Source: Torreya grandis
Lineage: Eukaryota > Streptophyta > Pinopsida > Cupressales > Taxaceae
Reading direction: 5' to 3'
NCBI GenBank assembly: GCA_037957365.1
Contig: JARHVA010000223.1
Span: 5,351,501 to 5,415,500 of the forward strand
DNA: 64,000 nt
Both the position numbers and the translations under genes were made by a program. The notes beneath the pieces were generated by a model. That model searched no databases and was not told where the DNA came from. It was given only the letters and a program-made list of their open reading frames with translations. Positions 34,511 through 47,903 of this stretch are shown here, piece by piece. How positions within the stretch are numbered: position 1 is the stretch's first letter; every line of letters begins with the position of its first letter.

Positions 34511-35739
34511 TGGTATAAGGCTTAATATTGTGATGTTTTTAGTGTTTTTAGTGCATATGGTCCAATAATTTGAAATAGGGTCTTATTGGTGTTTTTATAT
34601 GTGTTTCCATTCTTCACTTTCTTCTTTGTGTAATATTGTGCCCTTTTATTTTATATTTCTATTTAATTTTCATTATGCCTATAGACTTTTTATTTTCTCT
34701 TTCTCTTCAACTTCTATCTTATATTTTATTGGGTCAGATTTTGTGACTTTTTGAATCTATACCTTCTATTTTTATGGGTCCCTTTTCCCTCCTTTGCTTC
34801 CTTTTGATGTTTATATCCATGTATGTCAGTTATTTGTATTTTATTTAGTAAACTTGTGCACCAATGTGTTCCTAAATCAGACTCAAGATATCCATATATA
34901 TAAATCCTCCTATAGGCATTTCAATAATAAATATCACAAGGATTATTCAAAAATTTAAGTGAATTCAAGTCTAGGCACACTCTACATTAAGATATTTATG
35001 CTCTTAAGGAATTAAAACAAGTTTTAGATGCATTTAAAATACTAAAATAATTATAGGCAAATGTCCATATAGTTGTTTTTTACCTAGAGAGAGGAGGCAA
35101 ATCCCTTGATAATAATTTTTCTTAGTGCACATGATAATGACATTAACTATGATTCCAAGATTGCAGGATATGTAGTTGTAACTCCTTGACAAGGTTTCCT
35201 AAGTTATCTAGCCTTAAACTTGTTATTTTTCCTCTTGTATTCATTCTTTGAAATTTAGTTTAAAGATAAATAAGAATAAAAATCAAACATTTTTCCCATC
35301 AATTTTGCATGTTGATTTCACAACCATACTCAGTATTTGATATTGCACTTTTATATAAATTTCCATAACCTAAAACATATCAGAGTATGAATTTAGTGGC
35401 ATGGTATAGATTTGTGAATACATAGGTACACATTAGATGTATTTTTAAATCTACATGATATAGATTCACCTCAAATCTATCCTTTTAGTTTTTGACAATT
35501 ATATTTTTAAAGTAGCATACCAGGAATTTCCAAGACATTGTTATGATCTCTTAAATGCATAACACTAACAAGATGTGTCGTATTCCAACCTTATTTTTGT
35601 TTTATTTTTTCTTGTTTTAAGTGCATTGAGGTTGGCCTAATTATTTTCTTTTACTAATTGTTCATATTTCTCCCATGTTCCCTAGTTTTAATTTGTTATG
35701 TGTATGTTATTTAATGCTAAACCATAAATAGTGAAAACA
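34511..35739 (+). repeat. dispersed repeat R1, full copy (probable gypsy LTR)
   Basis: About 1229 bp from TGGTATAAGG to GTGAAAACA, aligned along its length with 61095-62360. TG...CA ends and length suggest an LTR. It is followed by TAGTGAACCCC, which may be a decayed primer site, and then by gag-like sequence on the same strand, so it may be a 5' LTR. No matching target duplication was found. Confidence 0.6.
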
Positions 35740-36494
35740 TTTTAGTGAACCCCTCCATTCTTTGAATGCTTACACCTTCTAAGGTTCCCCTTATAGTTTT
35801 ATCTCTAATTTTTTTAAATGTGGTTTTCATATATACATCTTATTTCACTTTGGATATAACTCTAGTTTGGTGTTTTCATATCTATTTCTTAGTTTTAAAT
35901 TTCATTTTTAAGTGAATTCAATTTTAGTTATCATTCCTCTAGGGTTGTTTGTCTTGTTTATATTAGTTGTGATTTCTAGTGCTTTCCTAGTTAATTGTTG
36001 TCTTTATTTATTCCATAGCTCATGATTTTTTATATATTTCTCAATGCCTTATGATCATGATATGGATTCTTATGACATGAATTAATAATTTATAAATGAT
36101 GAAAATAATGAGGTTACATATGATAATAGGTTTAAATAGGATATGTTTGAATAATTTAGGAAATATATTATAAAATATCTTTCTTGTCTTCTTAGAATCA
36201 TGAAAGTGTTAAATGAATTAGCTATGGTGCATTTTCATTCTCCTATTGATAGTGTTACACATATAGTTGTTAATTATTTCTCACTTATCTCATCTTGTTT
36301 ACCCATGTTTATAATGCATAATCAGTCAGTTGATTTGAATGAATATGTTGGGTGTTATATTATCCCTACCCATGACATAGTGATGATGTTACATTCCATA
36401 TGTGAATTACAAATACAAGTTCATGATTTATCCCTTCATTTAGAGTTTTCTAGTGTAACATTCACTTCCAATGTTATAATTTTAATCCTATATA

Positions 36495-36615
<121 letters not shown>

Positions 36616-36644
36616 GCATGACTCTCCTAGGTAGTTTGGTTATA

Positions 36645-36900
36645 CCAAATTTATAATTATTTGAGGGCCATGAAGACCCTTATGTGTACCTTCAATACTT
36701 ATTTTCATCTATTCAAAAATATGAAAAACATGGCTAATTTAATAATACTAAAGTTATTTGCTAAGAATTATAATATTTTTTCATCGATAGGATTTTTCCA
36801 TCTCTCAAAGATAAGCTAATTCACAAGTATTCTCAATCATTCAATTATCTTGGTTATAGATTTGTCACACTTATACAGGATATATAAACCTAGAAAATAT
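36645..36900 (+). pseudogene. gypsy gag capsid-like remnant
   Basis: The frame reads FEGHEDPYVYLQYLFSSIQK, resembling the F-x-G-x-x-D-P-x-x-Y/H-L-x-x-F start of plant Gypsy capsid. A later block, IDRIFPSLKDKLIHKYS, resembles the L-F-P-x-S-L-K-x-x-A-x-x-W-Y block with Trp lost. It lies about 0.9 kb after the R1 copy at 34511-35739 on the same strand. Stops interrupt it. Confidence 0.45.
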
Positions 36901-39900
36901 ATCATAATCCTATTAGCAATACTAGCCATGTTCCTAACATTAATATATCTACAACTTTTCTAAGCAAATAAATACACCTCCCATGCCTTCTTTAATAATA
37001 TCATAACAATATCTAATATTTTCAAAGATTATGATACTATATTAAAAAGTTTACTTGACAGGATCTTGATTGTATCATCACCACCCATTCGAGAACCTAA
37101 TCTCTAACATGTGCAAACATATTTCAACAACAATGTATTTTGTTAATACCATAGAATCAAAGGATAAACAACAAATAAATTTTGTGCTTTCTGAAATAAA
37201 ATTCAAATCCTTATCGATTATGGTCTAATATTTATTTATAAGTTACATGGATACTACTCAATTCTTAAATTAAAATATACTATTCTTTTAAATAATACAC
37301 TACCTCCTAAGGAAATATCACATACACATGATAATGCACCAAACAATATTTCTAGTGATTCTATCTAACCACATTATTCACATGTGATACATTTAGTCAT
37401 TTTCATTTTTATGGAAGGACAATGAAGAGATGGATAGATACTATTATAACCAAATTTTTCACCCTAAGAGAAGATTGTTCAGACCTCTCCAAATTTAGTT
37501 AAACATGGGATTACCCCTAGACCTGTGGGTTATCTATAACAAGGGTAAACCTTTAGGTTGAAGGCTTAGCTCCCCTTGATGAATCACTTAGGTTCACTTT
37601 CACTACTCTATCACTTGTTTGATTTTAAAAATGTTAAGGATGAATTTAAATAAACCTAACTATAGTGGTGATGCACCAAACTTTGTTGACCACTACCACA
37701 CATTGCACAATACACTAAGACCTACAAGACAACATGAACATACACACATCCTAGAATGAACTTGTTGCATCAATTCTTTGTAGAAGGGTGAGGCATTGAA
37801 AGGATAAGATGGAATAATAGTTCCACTTCAAATCCCATAAGATACCCCTAATGACACCAACTAAAACCTAAAATAGAGAAATGACCACATGAGGCAAGAT
37901 AAATAGGACATAAATAAGGTGATATACATCTACATGATAAGATCAACCATTTAGAGATTAATCATTGTATGTATCCATAGAATGAGGTAAAACATCAATT
38001 GATTTATTTATCAAAGGTAGGAAAAATGAGTAGGGATTCACCATACCCAGGTGGAGGATACATTTATAAGCCAAAGTGGCTCAATATATAGCACAAGTGT
38101 GAGAAAAGAGAAGTGTGAAAGAGAGAGAAGATAGACAAGTGTAATGTAAGTTAAAATAAGAAGATGAGTTATGTAAATGTCATAATATACTTCTAAATCT
38201 ATGTGTATCTCCTCTTTAGATGCTCTATCTCTCCAAGTGGAATGGGAGGTCGAAATGCATGCTTGACACCTTAACTAGCTTCTTGAAACTCTCCTTCTTC
38301 TTGACATGTTAAAGGACAAGTGGCCTTCTTGGTGATTATATCAATTTTTTATAAATTTTCTATCTTATCTTGACACCTTTAAATTCACCCCAATGGGTTC
38401 TCTTTGACACATCACCCCTTTCTCATGCAAGGTGTCTAGAAGGCTCTTCATCTCCTTAGACCTATGTTGCACACAAGTGTACAAACTTGGTTTTAGATAC
38501 TTTAGCTCATAAAAACTTCATGGATGGCCTATTAAAATCATATTAGACCTAAAACAATCCATTTTGAGGCCTCAAACTAGCTCTAATAGGTCATTCTCTA
38601 CCAAAATCCTCAATTAGGCCTCATTCCTTGTAGCCTTTTTTCCTATTTTTCTCCTTGTGTAGGAGTTTTATGAATTATATTAACAAAATAAAGGAATATT
38701 TTATTACTCTCTATACCATTACAACCCCATTCCAAATTTCATGATCTTAAATCAAGTGGAGGTCTACTTTTTCTCCCTATCTCTTTTGCTAATTAGGACT
38801 AATTAGGCCTCTAGGCCTAGAAAGTGGATTTTGGATCTAAACTCCTCCTGCACTTGTGAAACCTCTAATAAGTGTGTGATTAACCTTACCCATGATAATA
38901 AAAACCTTCATGTAATGTGAAACAATCATTCTAAGATATTTGAGCAAGTTTTAGGTCTGTAAGTGGTTCTCCTGAGTTGATTTTGGTCTCAAATGATTCA
39001 GAAAGGTCTTTCACATCCCCCTTGGTCTATTCCAATATTTTTATAACCATCTTCCTTCATCAAGTATTTTTTTACTCTTATTAGCCTATGCCTATGGTTC
39101 TTATGTTGGTCTACCAATTATACCCTATACTACTTGTTTCATATTTCTATTCTTTCTACTAGGGTATGTGACCTCATGGGATGTTTGTGAATTCCTCTTA
39201 ACATATTATAAATATCTCAATAGTTCCACCTAAATCCAATAACTCCATTTCATCTCCTCAAGGCTGACTACCCAATAAGACTGTGTCATGCCATTGGGAT
39301 TGTAAGTAGAGTATGGATAGGGTATGTTATATTTATCTCACTTCATTTCATTGTTAGAGGCTTTAATACATTTTCAAGTGTTTTTATATGTTTATTAACA
39401 TCCTCTAAATATTTTCCATGTCTATCTAAGCTCCAAGTGGCTCCACTTCTCTAAGATTGCCTTTGGCTTGTGTATGCAAGGGTTATTATGACTAAACGGG
39501 GGATGTTGATTGTGTTTCCATTTCTTTTTTATTGAGTTTGAACTATGATGATATAATGGATAACCTCCCAATCACTTTAAAATATTCTACTCTCTCATTA
39601 TATTTTTTCATATTTCTTAGGCCTTAAAATAAGGAACTTTCTCTAAAAACAATTAAGCATGACTGTGTATGGAGTTCCAGGCTTGTGTTAGGTCCTTTAC
39701 TTTATTTCCCTATATAGGATTCTAATGGATTAAAAAAAAAATCAACCTAAATTCTTTTTTTTAAATCCTTAAAATACTCATACAATTATTCCCTCTTGTT
39801 ATCATATAGACCTTAAGTCCCTTTCAACAAACACAGACTTCAAGGGCTAATAGGCATGTGTCTTACCTTGCCTGAGTGTGCAAAATTAGTTTGTAATGTG

Positions 39901-39917
39901 TTTATATCTTAAATGAG

Positions 39918-39976
<59 letters not shown>

Positions 39977-42900
39977 TCTATAGTTACTGATGATCTCCTC
40001 CAATCTCCATAGACATCTCTTTCTCAAATAAACAACTTCTTGACTAGGTAGGCAAAACTAGTTTGACCAAGTACTGTGTAGATCCATTTAGGTTTAGTCT
40101 ATCAATATTAGTGTTTGGAGCCCTATTTTAAACACTATACCTATTAAAAACCCCTAAAATTTTATTTAATTGAATTAATACCCTATCATAATTCTTGAAC
40201 TCTAGCTTTCATCAATTTCACTACCTTAAAACCAAAAATCCTCAGTATGTGGTTATAGGTGGTTTTTATGGTAGTTTGACTATGTATTGGTTTCCTTGAC
40301 ATTAAAACCAATATATAAATATTACCTTAGTGGATCTATCATACTTTCATTAGTTTCTTAAGACTTTACAAATTTCCTAGAGCTTCAAACTTCATTGACA
40401 TCTCTTTTTCAAGGCAAATTATTTACTGACTATAGGTAACTGATCAATAGGAGAAGGAAATCTGAGTATGTAGTTTGAGTGGAACTTTTAAAATAGGTCA
40501 TGATATATTAAAATATAAAAAACTTTTTTTATATATTTTTTTTCCATTACAATTCCATTAACATTTTCAAGCTCTCTTTAAGATTTATGTATATTGTTTT
40601 CACCTGCAGACTTGTAGGTGATTATGAGCTATTAGTTTTTCATTATATCTACACTAACTTTAGGTGTTTAAGAGACCTCTCCTTTATCCATGCTAATTTA
40701 TTAAATTTAATCACCACCATTATGATTCTTGGGAAACCTTCAAAATCATTGGCAACATGGAGCTTTAGAAACTTGCAGACCTATAAATGGCAAGAAGATG
40801 AAGAATGGATAATCTTGTGTTTGAAACATGTGAAAAGTTCAATATAACTTTTGGGATTAAATATAATTTATTACAAAGGCATCATCATATTAAACATGAA
40901 AATTCAACATAAATTTTATCTTGAAACACATATTCAAATATCACTCAAATCACCTTGTATGCAGAAGCCCACATAAAACATAATCTACCAAGTGGATGGA
41001 GATGTGACCTCCTCTTCAAATTTGTATGGATTTATTGGGTGATAAATAATCCATACATGAATTTTTAAGATATAATATAAATATTAATAATCGCTTAGGA
41101 GCACCGAGCCACCTAGAACACTCAAGAACTCAATAAACATGACAATCACTTCAATTTGCTCATAAAAGAGACTTTCCTTGCCAAAGGACTATCCAAACAT
41201 GCCACCATGATGAATGAAAGTATGGGAGGAATTTTTAGACCTATTATAACTCAAACTAATTCATTTCAATCAGCCATAAATTCATAGTTTGTATTGGAGT
41301 GGCTCTAAACTCAGTTTGTGTGCTTTTGACTTCTCAAAAAGTAGTCTAGACTCTTAGCGAGTGTTCATAAATATAAGATAACCAATAAAAATAATTATCC
41401 CACAAATTTTAATCCCATATGGGTCCCAAAATTTCATCCCCCAACTCTACTTGTACCACCTATACCATATGCTTGAAGTTGGCCTTTAGTAGCTTATGAA
41501 GGGGATGATGAGAGAGAGAAGGATATGTATGCAGCTATTTAAATAAAAAAATCTTCAAATTATTTTTATTGACCTTTATGAGATTAAAGTAAAATCTAAA
41601 ACTATTTTCACTTGCTGATGACTTCCAAAATTTCATACAACTCCTAACTCCTCAAATTAATGTTGAAGTGCAAGATTCTGACATTGCTCTAACAATTTGA
41701 TAGGTTTGGAAATTGATTAACTGATCCAAGCTTCTTTTAATGTGTGTGGTACTAATTTGGATCTTATGGTACTTGTACGTATATCAATGTTTACCAAAAA
41801 TCACATTTTAATGCATTTTAACACCTTAGAGTTAGCAAATGGTCTTCAAACTTTACAAAACTTCATGAAACGTTATGAAAAGGTGTTTGACACATAAAAT
41901 GACATTAATCAGCCCCTAATCACATATTAAACACATTTATAATGTTTGATTTCCTCATGACACTCATAGATCACTATATTACCAAAATATGACCTTACCT
42001 CAATCTTTCCAAATTTACCTTAATAAATGCTAATGACGTATTTTAGACTCAAATGGGACCTTATAAGACACGACAATACCATATGACAAGTTTTAATTTA
42101 TAGGGGAGACCCAAGTTTTACATGGCATCAAATTTGGTCAACAGATACCATAACTCAATTCAATATATTCAATCTTTCTTTGTTTTATGAAATTGGATAT
42201 AACATTGAAAATATAAAACAAGTAAAACCTTATTTATCAATATTTGGAACTATTAGTTACCTACATCTGTGGATCCTCAACCATGCATGGATTTATTCTT
42301 TCTTTTTCCATCCTTATTTCATTACAATTTCATATTGGGAACCTCATTATTATAAATGATGCATACAATAGTGGATATTAATAATATTTACATATATTTT
42401 TATTTTCAAAATGACATAATTGTAATTAAATTAAATATTATGAATAATGAATAAATTTACAAATTACTTATTGAAAATTCAATCAGATACTAACATCATA
42501 TTAAACATTTATACCTTTATGATTTTGACTATGAGAATGACAACTTGATAGTAAACTTTACATAAGATTATAATGCATGACCCCACTTCCTATTTATGAT
42601 GATGCTTCAAGGATTGATGTTATTATTGGTTAGTTTTGCATCTTCCATATTGTGGGATCTAATGTATACATATTTCTATATATCTTTCATCAAATTTACA
42701 TTTTCTTATTACATTCATTATGTTATTTATTCATGTCATTAATCCTTGAGTTTTGGTTTATCCCATCATGAACTTTTGAAACAACACTCATATAGTTACA
42801 CCACCTTGACCTACAATGTGTAATCATCCATGTCTTAATATTAATTTGCAACATATTTGAGTGGATCATATCTGGCAAAATACTAAGTGTACACCTATAT

Positions 42901-45669
42901 CATGACATATTTGAACTAATACACATGTTTTTCAAGATATTTTAATAGCTCCTTAAGACCACTCTCCACATATCTCTCTCTGGATGATGATTCAGGTTAT
43001 TTCACTACTTAAGATTATTTATTAGTACTTTTATCTATGAATCTAACTCCTCAAGTTTAGTCTATGACATTATAGATAATATGATTAGCCACACTAATAT
43101 ATATTGTATGCTTCATTAATACATCATCATTATACTATAACTTATTACATATATTATTTCTTCTATATTTCATGCCTTTCATGTTCCTTCCTCCCTTGTG
43201 TTTTACAAACTTCATATTTATTCTAGATTGGCAATTTTGGCGCTTGGATTATATTTACATTAACATTCTTCTAGTCACTTGTTTTATGTTTCTTACTATG
43301 TTACATTATCCCTTCCCCCTTGATTGTTGATCCCATTCCAAACACTTATGCAAAATTTTGAATGATGACAACATATATATTGAGATATACCATCCTTGCA
43401 TGCATTGCCTTATAAGGGAAGTTTTAGAATTTTAGGAATATTACTCTTCTTTCTTCTAGATGTTTACCCTTTAATTGATTGATTTTATTTCTTGGCTTTC
43501 TTAATTGTGATCCATGGATTCCTCTTTGTGTGATACTCTTATTCTTAATTATTACAAAATATAATAATAATAGTACCATACAAATAAAAAAATAAAATGC
43601 TTTGTATATGGATACATATCACGATTATTTTCCTATCCTATAATTTTTTCATAAACATGTTATGCATGTGATTCTCATGATATTATTTGAGTGGGTGAGA
43701 TGCAAGATATACATGTTTCATATGATCATGGACTTTCAAATGTTATGTCACTACTTTCATGCCCACATCTTGAGATTTTTTATCACATTAGTGGTATGTA
43801 TTACATTAGGGACATCTTATTATAATGGATGTAGTGCTATTTTTATTTATTTCCATTTATCGTATAGAGTTACTTATTTTGATTATACATATCTCATTAT
43901 TACTTACATCTTATGTGTTGTATGGATGCATACATTATGTTGTTACATATGGTTATTACATGGATGACTTTATTATTTTAAATGACTTGGTGCTATATCA
44001 TTCATACTACTATCATTTTTTGTTTGAGCCTTATTTACATATTTTGCCTTCCTAAGGGCACATCCCCATATTAAAGTCATGTTAGTTGTCCCTATCTTAC
44101 TTTTTCATTGGGGGAATCATACCCTTAATTATCTCTTTAAGCTTATTATCCATATCTTTTAAACCTAAACCTTACATTGGGCCATCATATTTATCTCTCT
44201 CATTATTGAGAACATTGACCATATATTTTTATTTGGGTCAATACTTTAATTTCCTACATCACTAAATACTACCAAGTTTTTCACTACATGACATTATTCT
44301 ATATACACATATTTTTTTACCTTTGAGGGAATCATATTAATTTCCTCTCTTTGAGACTCATTGGTCTTCTATTACTTATATGGATCTTCATTCATTATAT
44401 GCCTTTAAATCCCATATCTATGGGCTCATATGCCCTACATCCTTCTTACAATTTTTCAAATGGTGGTTATCAAACTTGTTACACACATGCATATATCTTA
44501 TAATCATTGTGATGTATATTTTATTCTTATCATTATTAATTGTATGACTTATGTATGGCCATTGGGAGCCTCATCCCTATGCACCCCTCATGATTTACCC
44601 ACTATATCTTACACCTCATAAAAGACTTTATGACTAAAATTTGGGGGCATTATACCCACACACATATTGTGAACTTTCTTGATCATATTTATATTATTAT
44701 TTTTCACATAAGGTGTCAAAATAACTTATCTTATGAGCCTTATTGATCACATAAATACCTTTTGTGCCATTAGGAGGCTTCAAACCCATACATCTTGGGC
44801 ATGCTAATCTTTTCCATTGGGGTTATTATACCCACATATACCTCATGAGCATTATCAATAAATTATGTATGGAGCTTATCACACTCATGTGCCTATAATC
44901 TTATATTCTATATATAAATAATGACATTTATCTTACATACACCTAGTTACATGATGGTTTTCACATATGATAATATACCTATTGATATATATCATCTGAT
45001 ATTGGTGCATAACTTCATTACCAATAAATTACTATGTTTGACCCATTATCTCAATCTCATATGAGGGTGTGCACACCTATAAATCTTTACATGATGTTAT
45101 ATTTTCCATGTGGATTCGAATGTACATATTATGTATTTATCTATCCTACTATTCATAGTGGGGCATATAGTTTTTCATCACTCTCACATTGTCATATTCC
45201 ATTGATTCATATTATATTATTGAGCTTACATGATGATATTTTATGATAGTTACATACATGTGTTATTAGTTAATTTTAAATGATTATAAATTTATATGTA
45301 TTACTTCATAACACATGATACACATAAATCTTTCTTTTGAGATGAGTGATTTTTAGGAATAGGTTTTCCAATCCCTCACCTTAAAGAGGGGCATATGTTC
45401 AAATATTTTTCATCTATAATTTTCATGATTAAGAAAAATATTGAGAAAATTAAGTGAATAGATTGAAATGAGAGTGTAAAAAATAGCCCAGTATCTGGTT
45501 CCCTATTATAAAAGTGGAGTTGAGTTATCACAACTTAATTTAAAAGTTATAGTACTTGAGTGAGCATTAATAGAGCGTGATAAGGTGTTATTTTAAAGTG
45601 AAGATAGCATGAATTTCACACCACTATGAATTTTTTGAGAGTTCTCATTGAATTTGGTTGGAACCTTAT
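36901..45669. other. long stretch without recognisable genes
   Basis: AT-rich, stops in all frames. A TA tract lies at 39919-39973. From about 44.0 to 45.2 kb repeated GGGGGCAT/CATACCCAC words (e.g. TTGGGGGCAT at 44641) resemble the 3' non-coding part of El-4, which would fit the 3' end of a plus-strand gypsy-type element. No polymerase domain found. Confidence 0.45.
39919..39973. repeat. (TA)n microsatellite
   Basis: About 55 bp of TA dinucleotide. Confidence 0.95.
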
Positions 45670-45966
45670 AGTTTTAACTTATTTTGGATTTAATAATCTA
45701 AACAAGCTAAAAATAGAGAGATTCAGATTGCATAAAATATATGGTTCACTATAGGAGAATATCAATGGTAAAAGAAAACTTGGCAAAGATGAGGGAGAGA
45801 AATCCATGATCAAGGAGCATAATAACCTCAAATAAATCTAGGAAGAAATTAATCTACACAAAGCTTTTCTTAGATGGTTCTAAAAAGATCATTTTTTATT
45901 AAAGAGACCATTAAAAAATGATTGGGTAATGAATAATTAGCCACTAACAAATATGATTTTTAGGAG

Positions 45967-46173
45967 ATGGTCTGTCGCATGAGAGCATTAGAAGTTAGGG
46001 TAAATATATTGGAAGAGGATAACAAGTCTCTTAATTATAATATAAAATATCTCATTGGCTATAATAAGGCCACAGTTAGCAATTGTCTTATTAGTATGGG
46101 AGTATTTATGCAAATTATCAAAAATAACTCTGAGGGTGAAAGCTTGTGTAACAAGATAAGAAGAGGAAAATAA
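45967..46173 (+). pseudogene. unrecognised frame, coiled-coil-like, cut by El-3
   Basis: 68 codons from a TTG-free start MVCRMRALEVRVNILEEDNK onward, with heptad-like L/V/I spacing (ALEVRVNILEEDNKSL), then SNCLISMGVFMQIIKNN and a stop at 46171. Past the stop the same frame continues (IYNGIDQ) into the El-3 target site and resumes after El-3 (IINMEQILKEMSNTW) before stopping near 53433. It therefore appears to be a longer decayed frame split by El-3. Family unknown; perhaps part of a LINE ORF. Confidence 0.3.
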
Positions 46174-46191
46174 ATTTACAATGGTATAGAT

Positions 46192-46196
46192 CAAGA
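46192..46196. repeat. El-3 target duplication, left (CAAGA)
   Basis: CAAGA directly before LTR A, matched at 53366-53370 directly after LTR C. No copy sits beside the central LTR. Confidence 0.9.
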
Positions 46197-46916
46197 TGTT
46201 AGGAACCCCTTATCCAATGGAAGCACAATTGATTACTTTCTTATAAGTAATTAAACACAGAATTATACCAGAATGATTAAGTAACTAGAAACTTGAGACA
46301 GCAAAGAATTTGAGAGACAATACACACTCTTGTATTAAATATTACTAGAAGAAAATACAATAAGGAAGATGCCACTTCTTCCTCCACCTCAAAGGCTTGC
46401 CACACCTCAAGACCTTCTTCCCTCTCTCTCTCTTGCTCAACACAATAACTCTATAGCCTAAGTTATTATCCCCCCTTGAATGCTTCAGTGGATCTCCTTG
46501 ACCTTACACCTGTAGATCTCCTTGATCTTGCTTGCTTCAATGCTTTTACTTGCCTGCTTGATTATTACAATACATGCCTCATGGGTCTTTAAATAGAATC
46601 CCATGGTTACAAAAATAGAACTCTAAATACAATAATTAGACACGCAACTCGTGACTTAAATTAGTCCTTTAACATGCAAACACTCGCTTCTCTTAATTGA
46701 CTGTTCGTCAACAGCAGTTCTGGAACACACAAGAGACCGACGCTAGTCCCTACTTGCCTGATGCTGCCAACGTCAGTCGACTAACTATCATCACCGATTG
46801 CCTTCTGCACTGCATCTGACTGACGTCGGTCATGTTACCGACGTCGGTGCTTCTGGTTCTTCAGCAACCTTCCTCATGTCTGCAATAGTTGAAGCTTTTA
46901 GCTCCACACCCTAACA
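46197..46916 (-). repeat. El-3 LTR A (3' LTR)
   Basis: 720 bp, TG...CA. Decamers at 46737-46847, including an exact CCGACGTCGG at 46838; TATA-like TATTTAAA (minus) at 46588-46595. Confidence 0.95.
46588..46595 (-). promoter_or_regulatory. El-3 TATA-like element (LTR A)
   Basis: TATTTAAA on the minus strand, 145-260 bp downstream of the decamers in LTR orientation; the same site occurs in LTRs B and C. Confidence 0.35.
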
Positions 46917-46927
46917 ATCTCCCACTT
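46917..46927 (-). other. El-3 internal 3a polypurine tract
   Basis: AAGTGGGAGAT on the minus strand, adjoining LTR A; same as in El-2. Confidence 0.85.
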
Positions 46928-47059
46928 GGAGATAAATAGCTGCTACTATACCTGTACCTGTACACCATCTATTTTGTTCTCTTGGCTCTGTATCCCTCTT
47001 CAAAGTCACTCTTGAAGACCAACCACCACACAAAACCTATGATGCTATATCTGTCACTT

Positions 47060-47530
47060 ATGCCAAAAGAATTTTGTTGCTCCCAAATTCTTCATGACAT
47101 ACTTCTGAACCAACTCTACCCTTAGCTCAGAAAACTCCCTGTATATGAAACCTTGCAACAAGTAACACAATGCAGTAATAGGATAATGTAGCTAATATTA
47201 TCCAACCTAGTAAAGATAAAATACAATGGTCAAACCTCCATTGTTTTGTAGCCTAGTCAAGACCATATACCATAGCCTTCTGTCTCACGTGTCCATCCAC
47301 TCTCTTCTCTAATATGGGAATCCATCCTTCTGTCCAATGCTTTCTTCCAGCTAACAACTCTACCAAAAAATACCTATTTGGTTCTACTCCAAGGACTCAC
47401 ACTCCTCATCCATGCCAAGCTCCCATTGTTTCTGGATTCTACCTGCATTGCTTCTTCCATCTTCCTAGTTCTTGACCATCAGTAAGCAATATAAAGAAGG
47501 TGAATAATGAATATGAGGTTCACTTACCAT
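47060..47530 (-). pseudogene. El-3a reverse transcriptase remnant
   Basis: Minus-strand sequence aligns with pieces of the El-2 RT at nucleotide level: the start (GCAGGTAGAATCCAG, GAGTTGTCAGCTGG), a jump to the region around SDHCVYF, then TTTTCTGAGCTAAGG...ATGAAGAATTTGGGAGCAG. The catalytic YVDD segment and RNase H are absent. Same breakpoints as in 3b. Confidence 0.6.
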
Positions 47531-47592
47531 TTTTGACCTTTATATGGGTGTTTGAGACTCCTTGATAGCTTGTTATCCACCCAACATCTGTT

Positions 47593-47835
47593 TCAGTGAC
47601 CGATCTCAGCCATCTCCCAGTCTGCTCCCGACCGATGTCGGTTCCCTGTACTGACCCTGACTGTCAATGCCATTTCCCTGGCCGATGTCAGTGTCCCCCC
47701 TACCGACGTTGGTTCCTTCCTAACCGACGTCGAACTTCTCCTACCTGACTCTACTGACCCTGTTGGTCTGCACATGACCAATGCCGATATCTGGCTGACC
47801 GATGTCGGTCCCATGTTATCGACATCGGTGTCTGT
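47593..47835 (-). repeat. El-3a linker array of degenerate decamers
   Basis: About nine CCGACGTCGG-like units, e.g. ACCGACGTCG near 47730 and ACCGATGTCGG near 47629 and 47798, most with CpG-to-TpG/CpA changes. It occupies the position of the El-2 linker array, but is about 90 bp longer. A 73-codon frame reads PTSV repeats here. Confidence 0.75.
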
Positions 47836-47903
47836 GTGTTCTTGTAAGTGATGAAATCTTCATCTTTGAGCTCATCTTGGATCAAACCTCTATCCATACT
47901 ACC

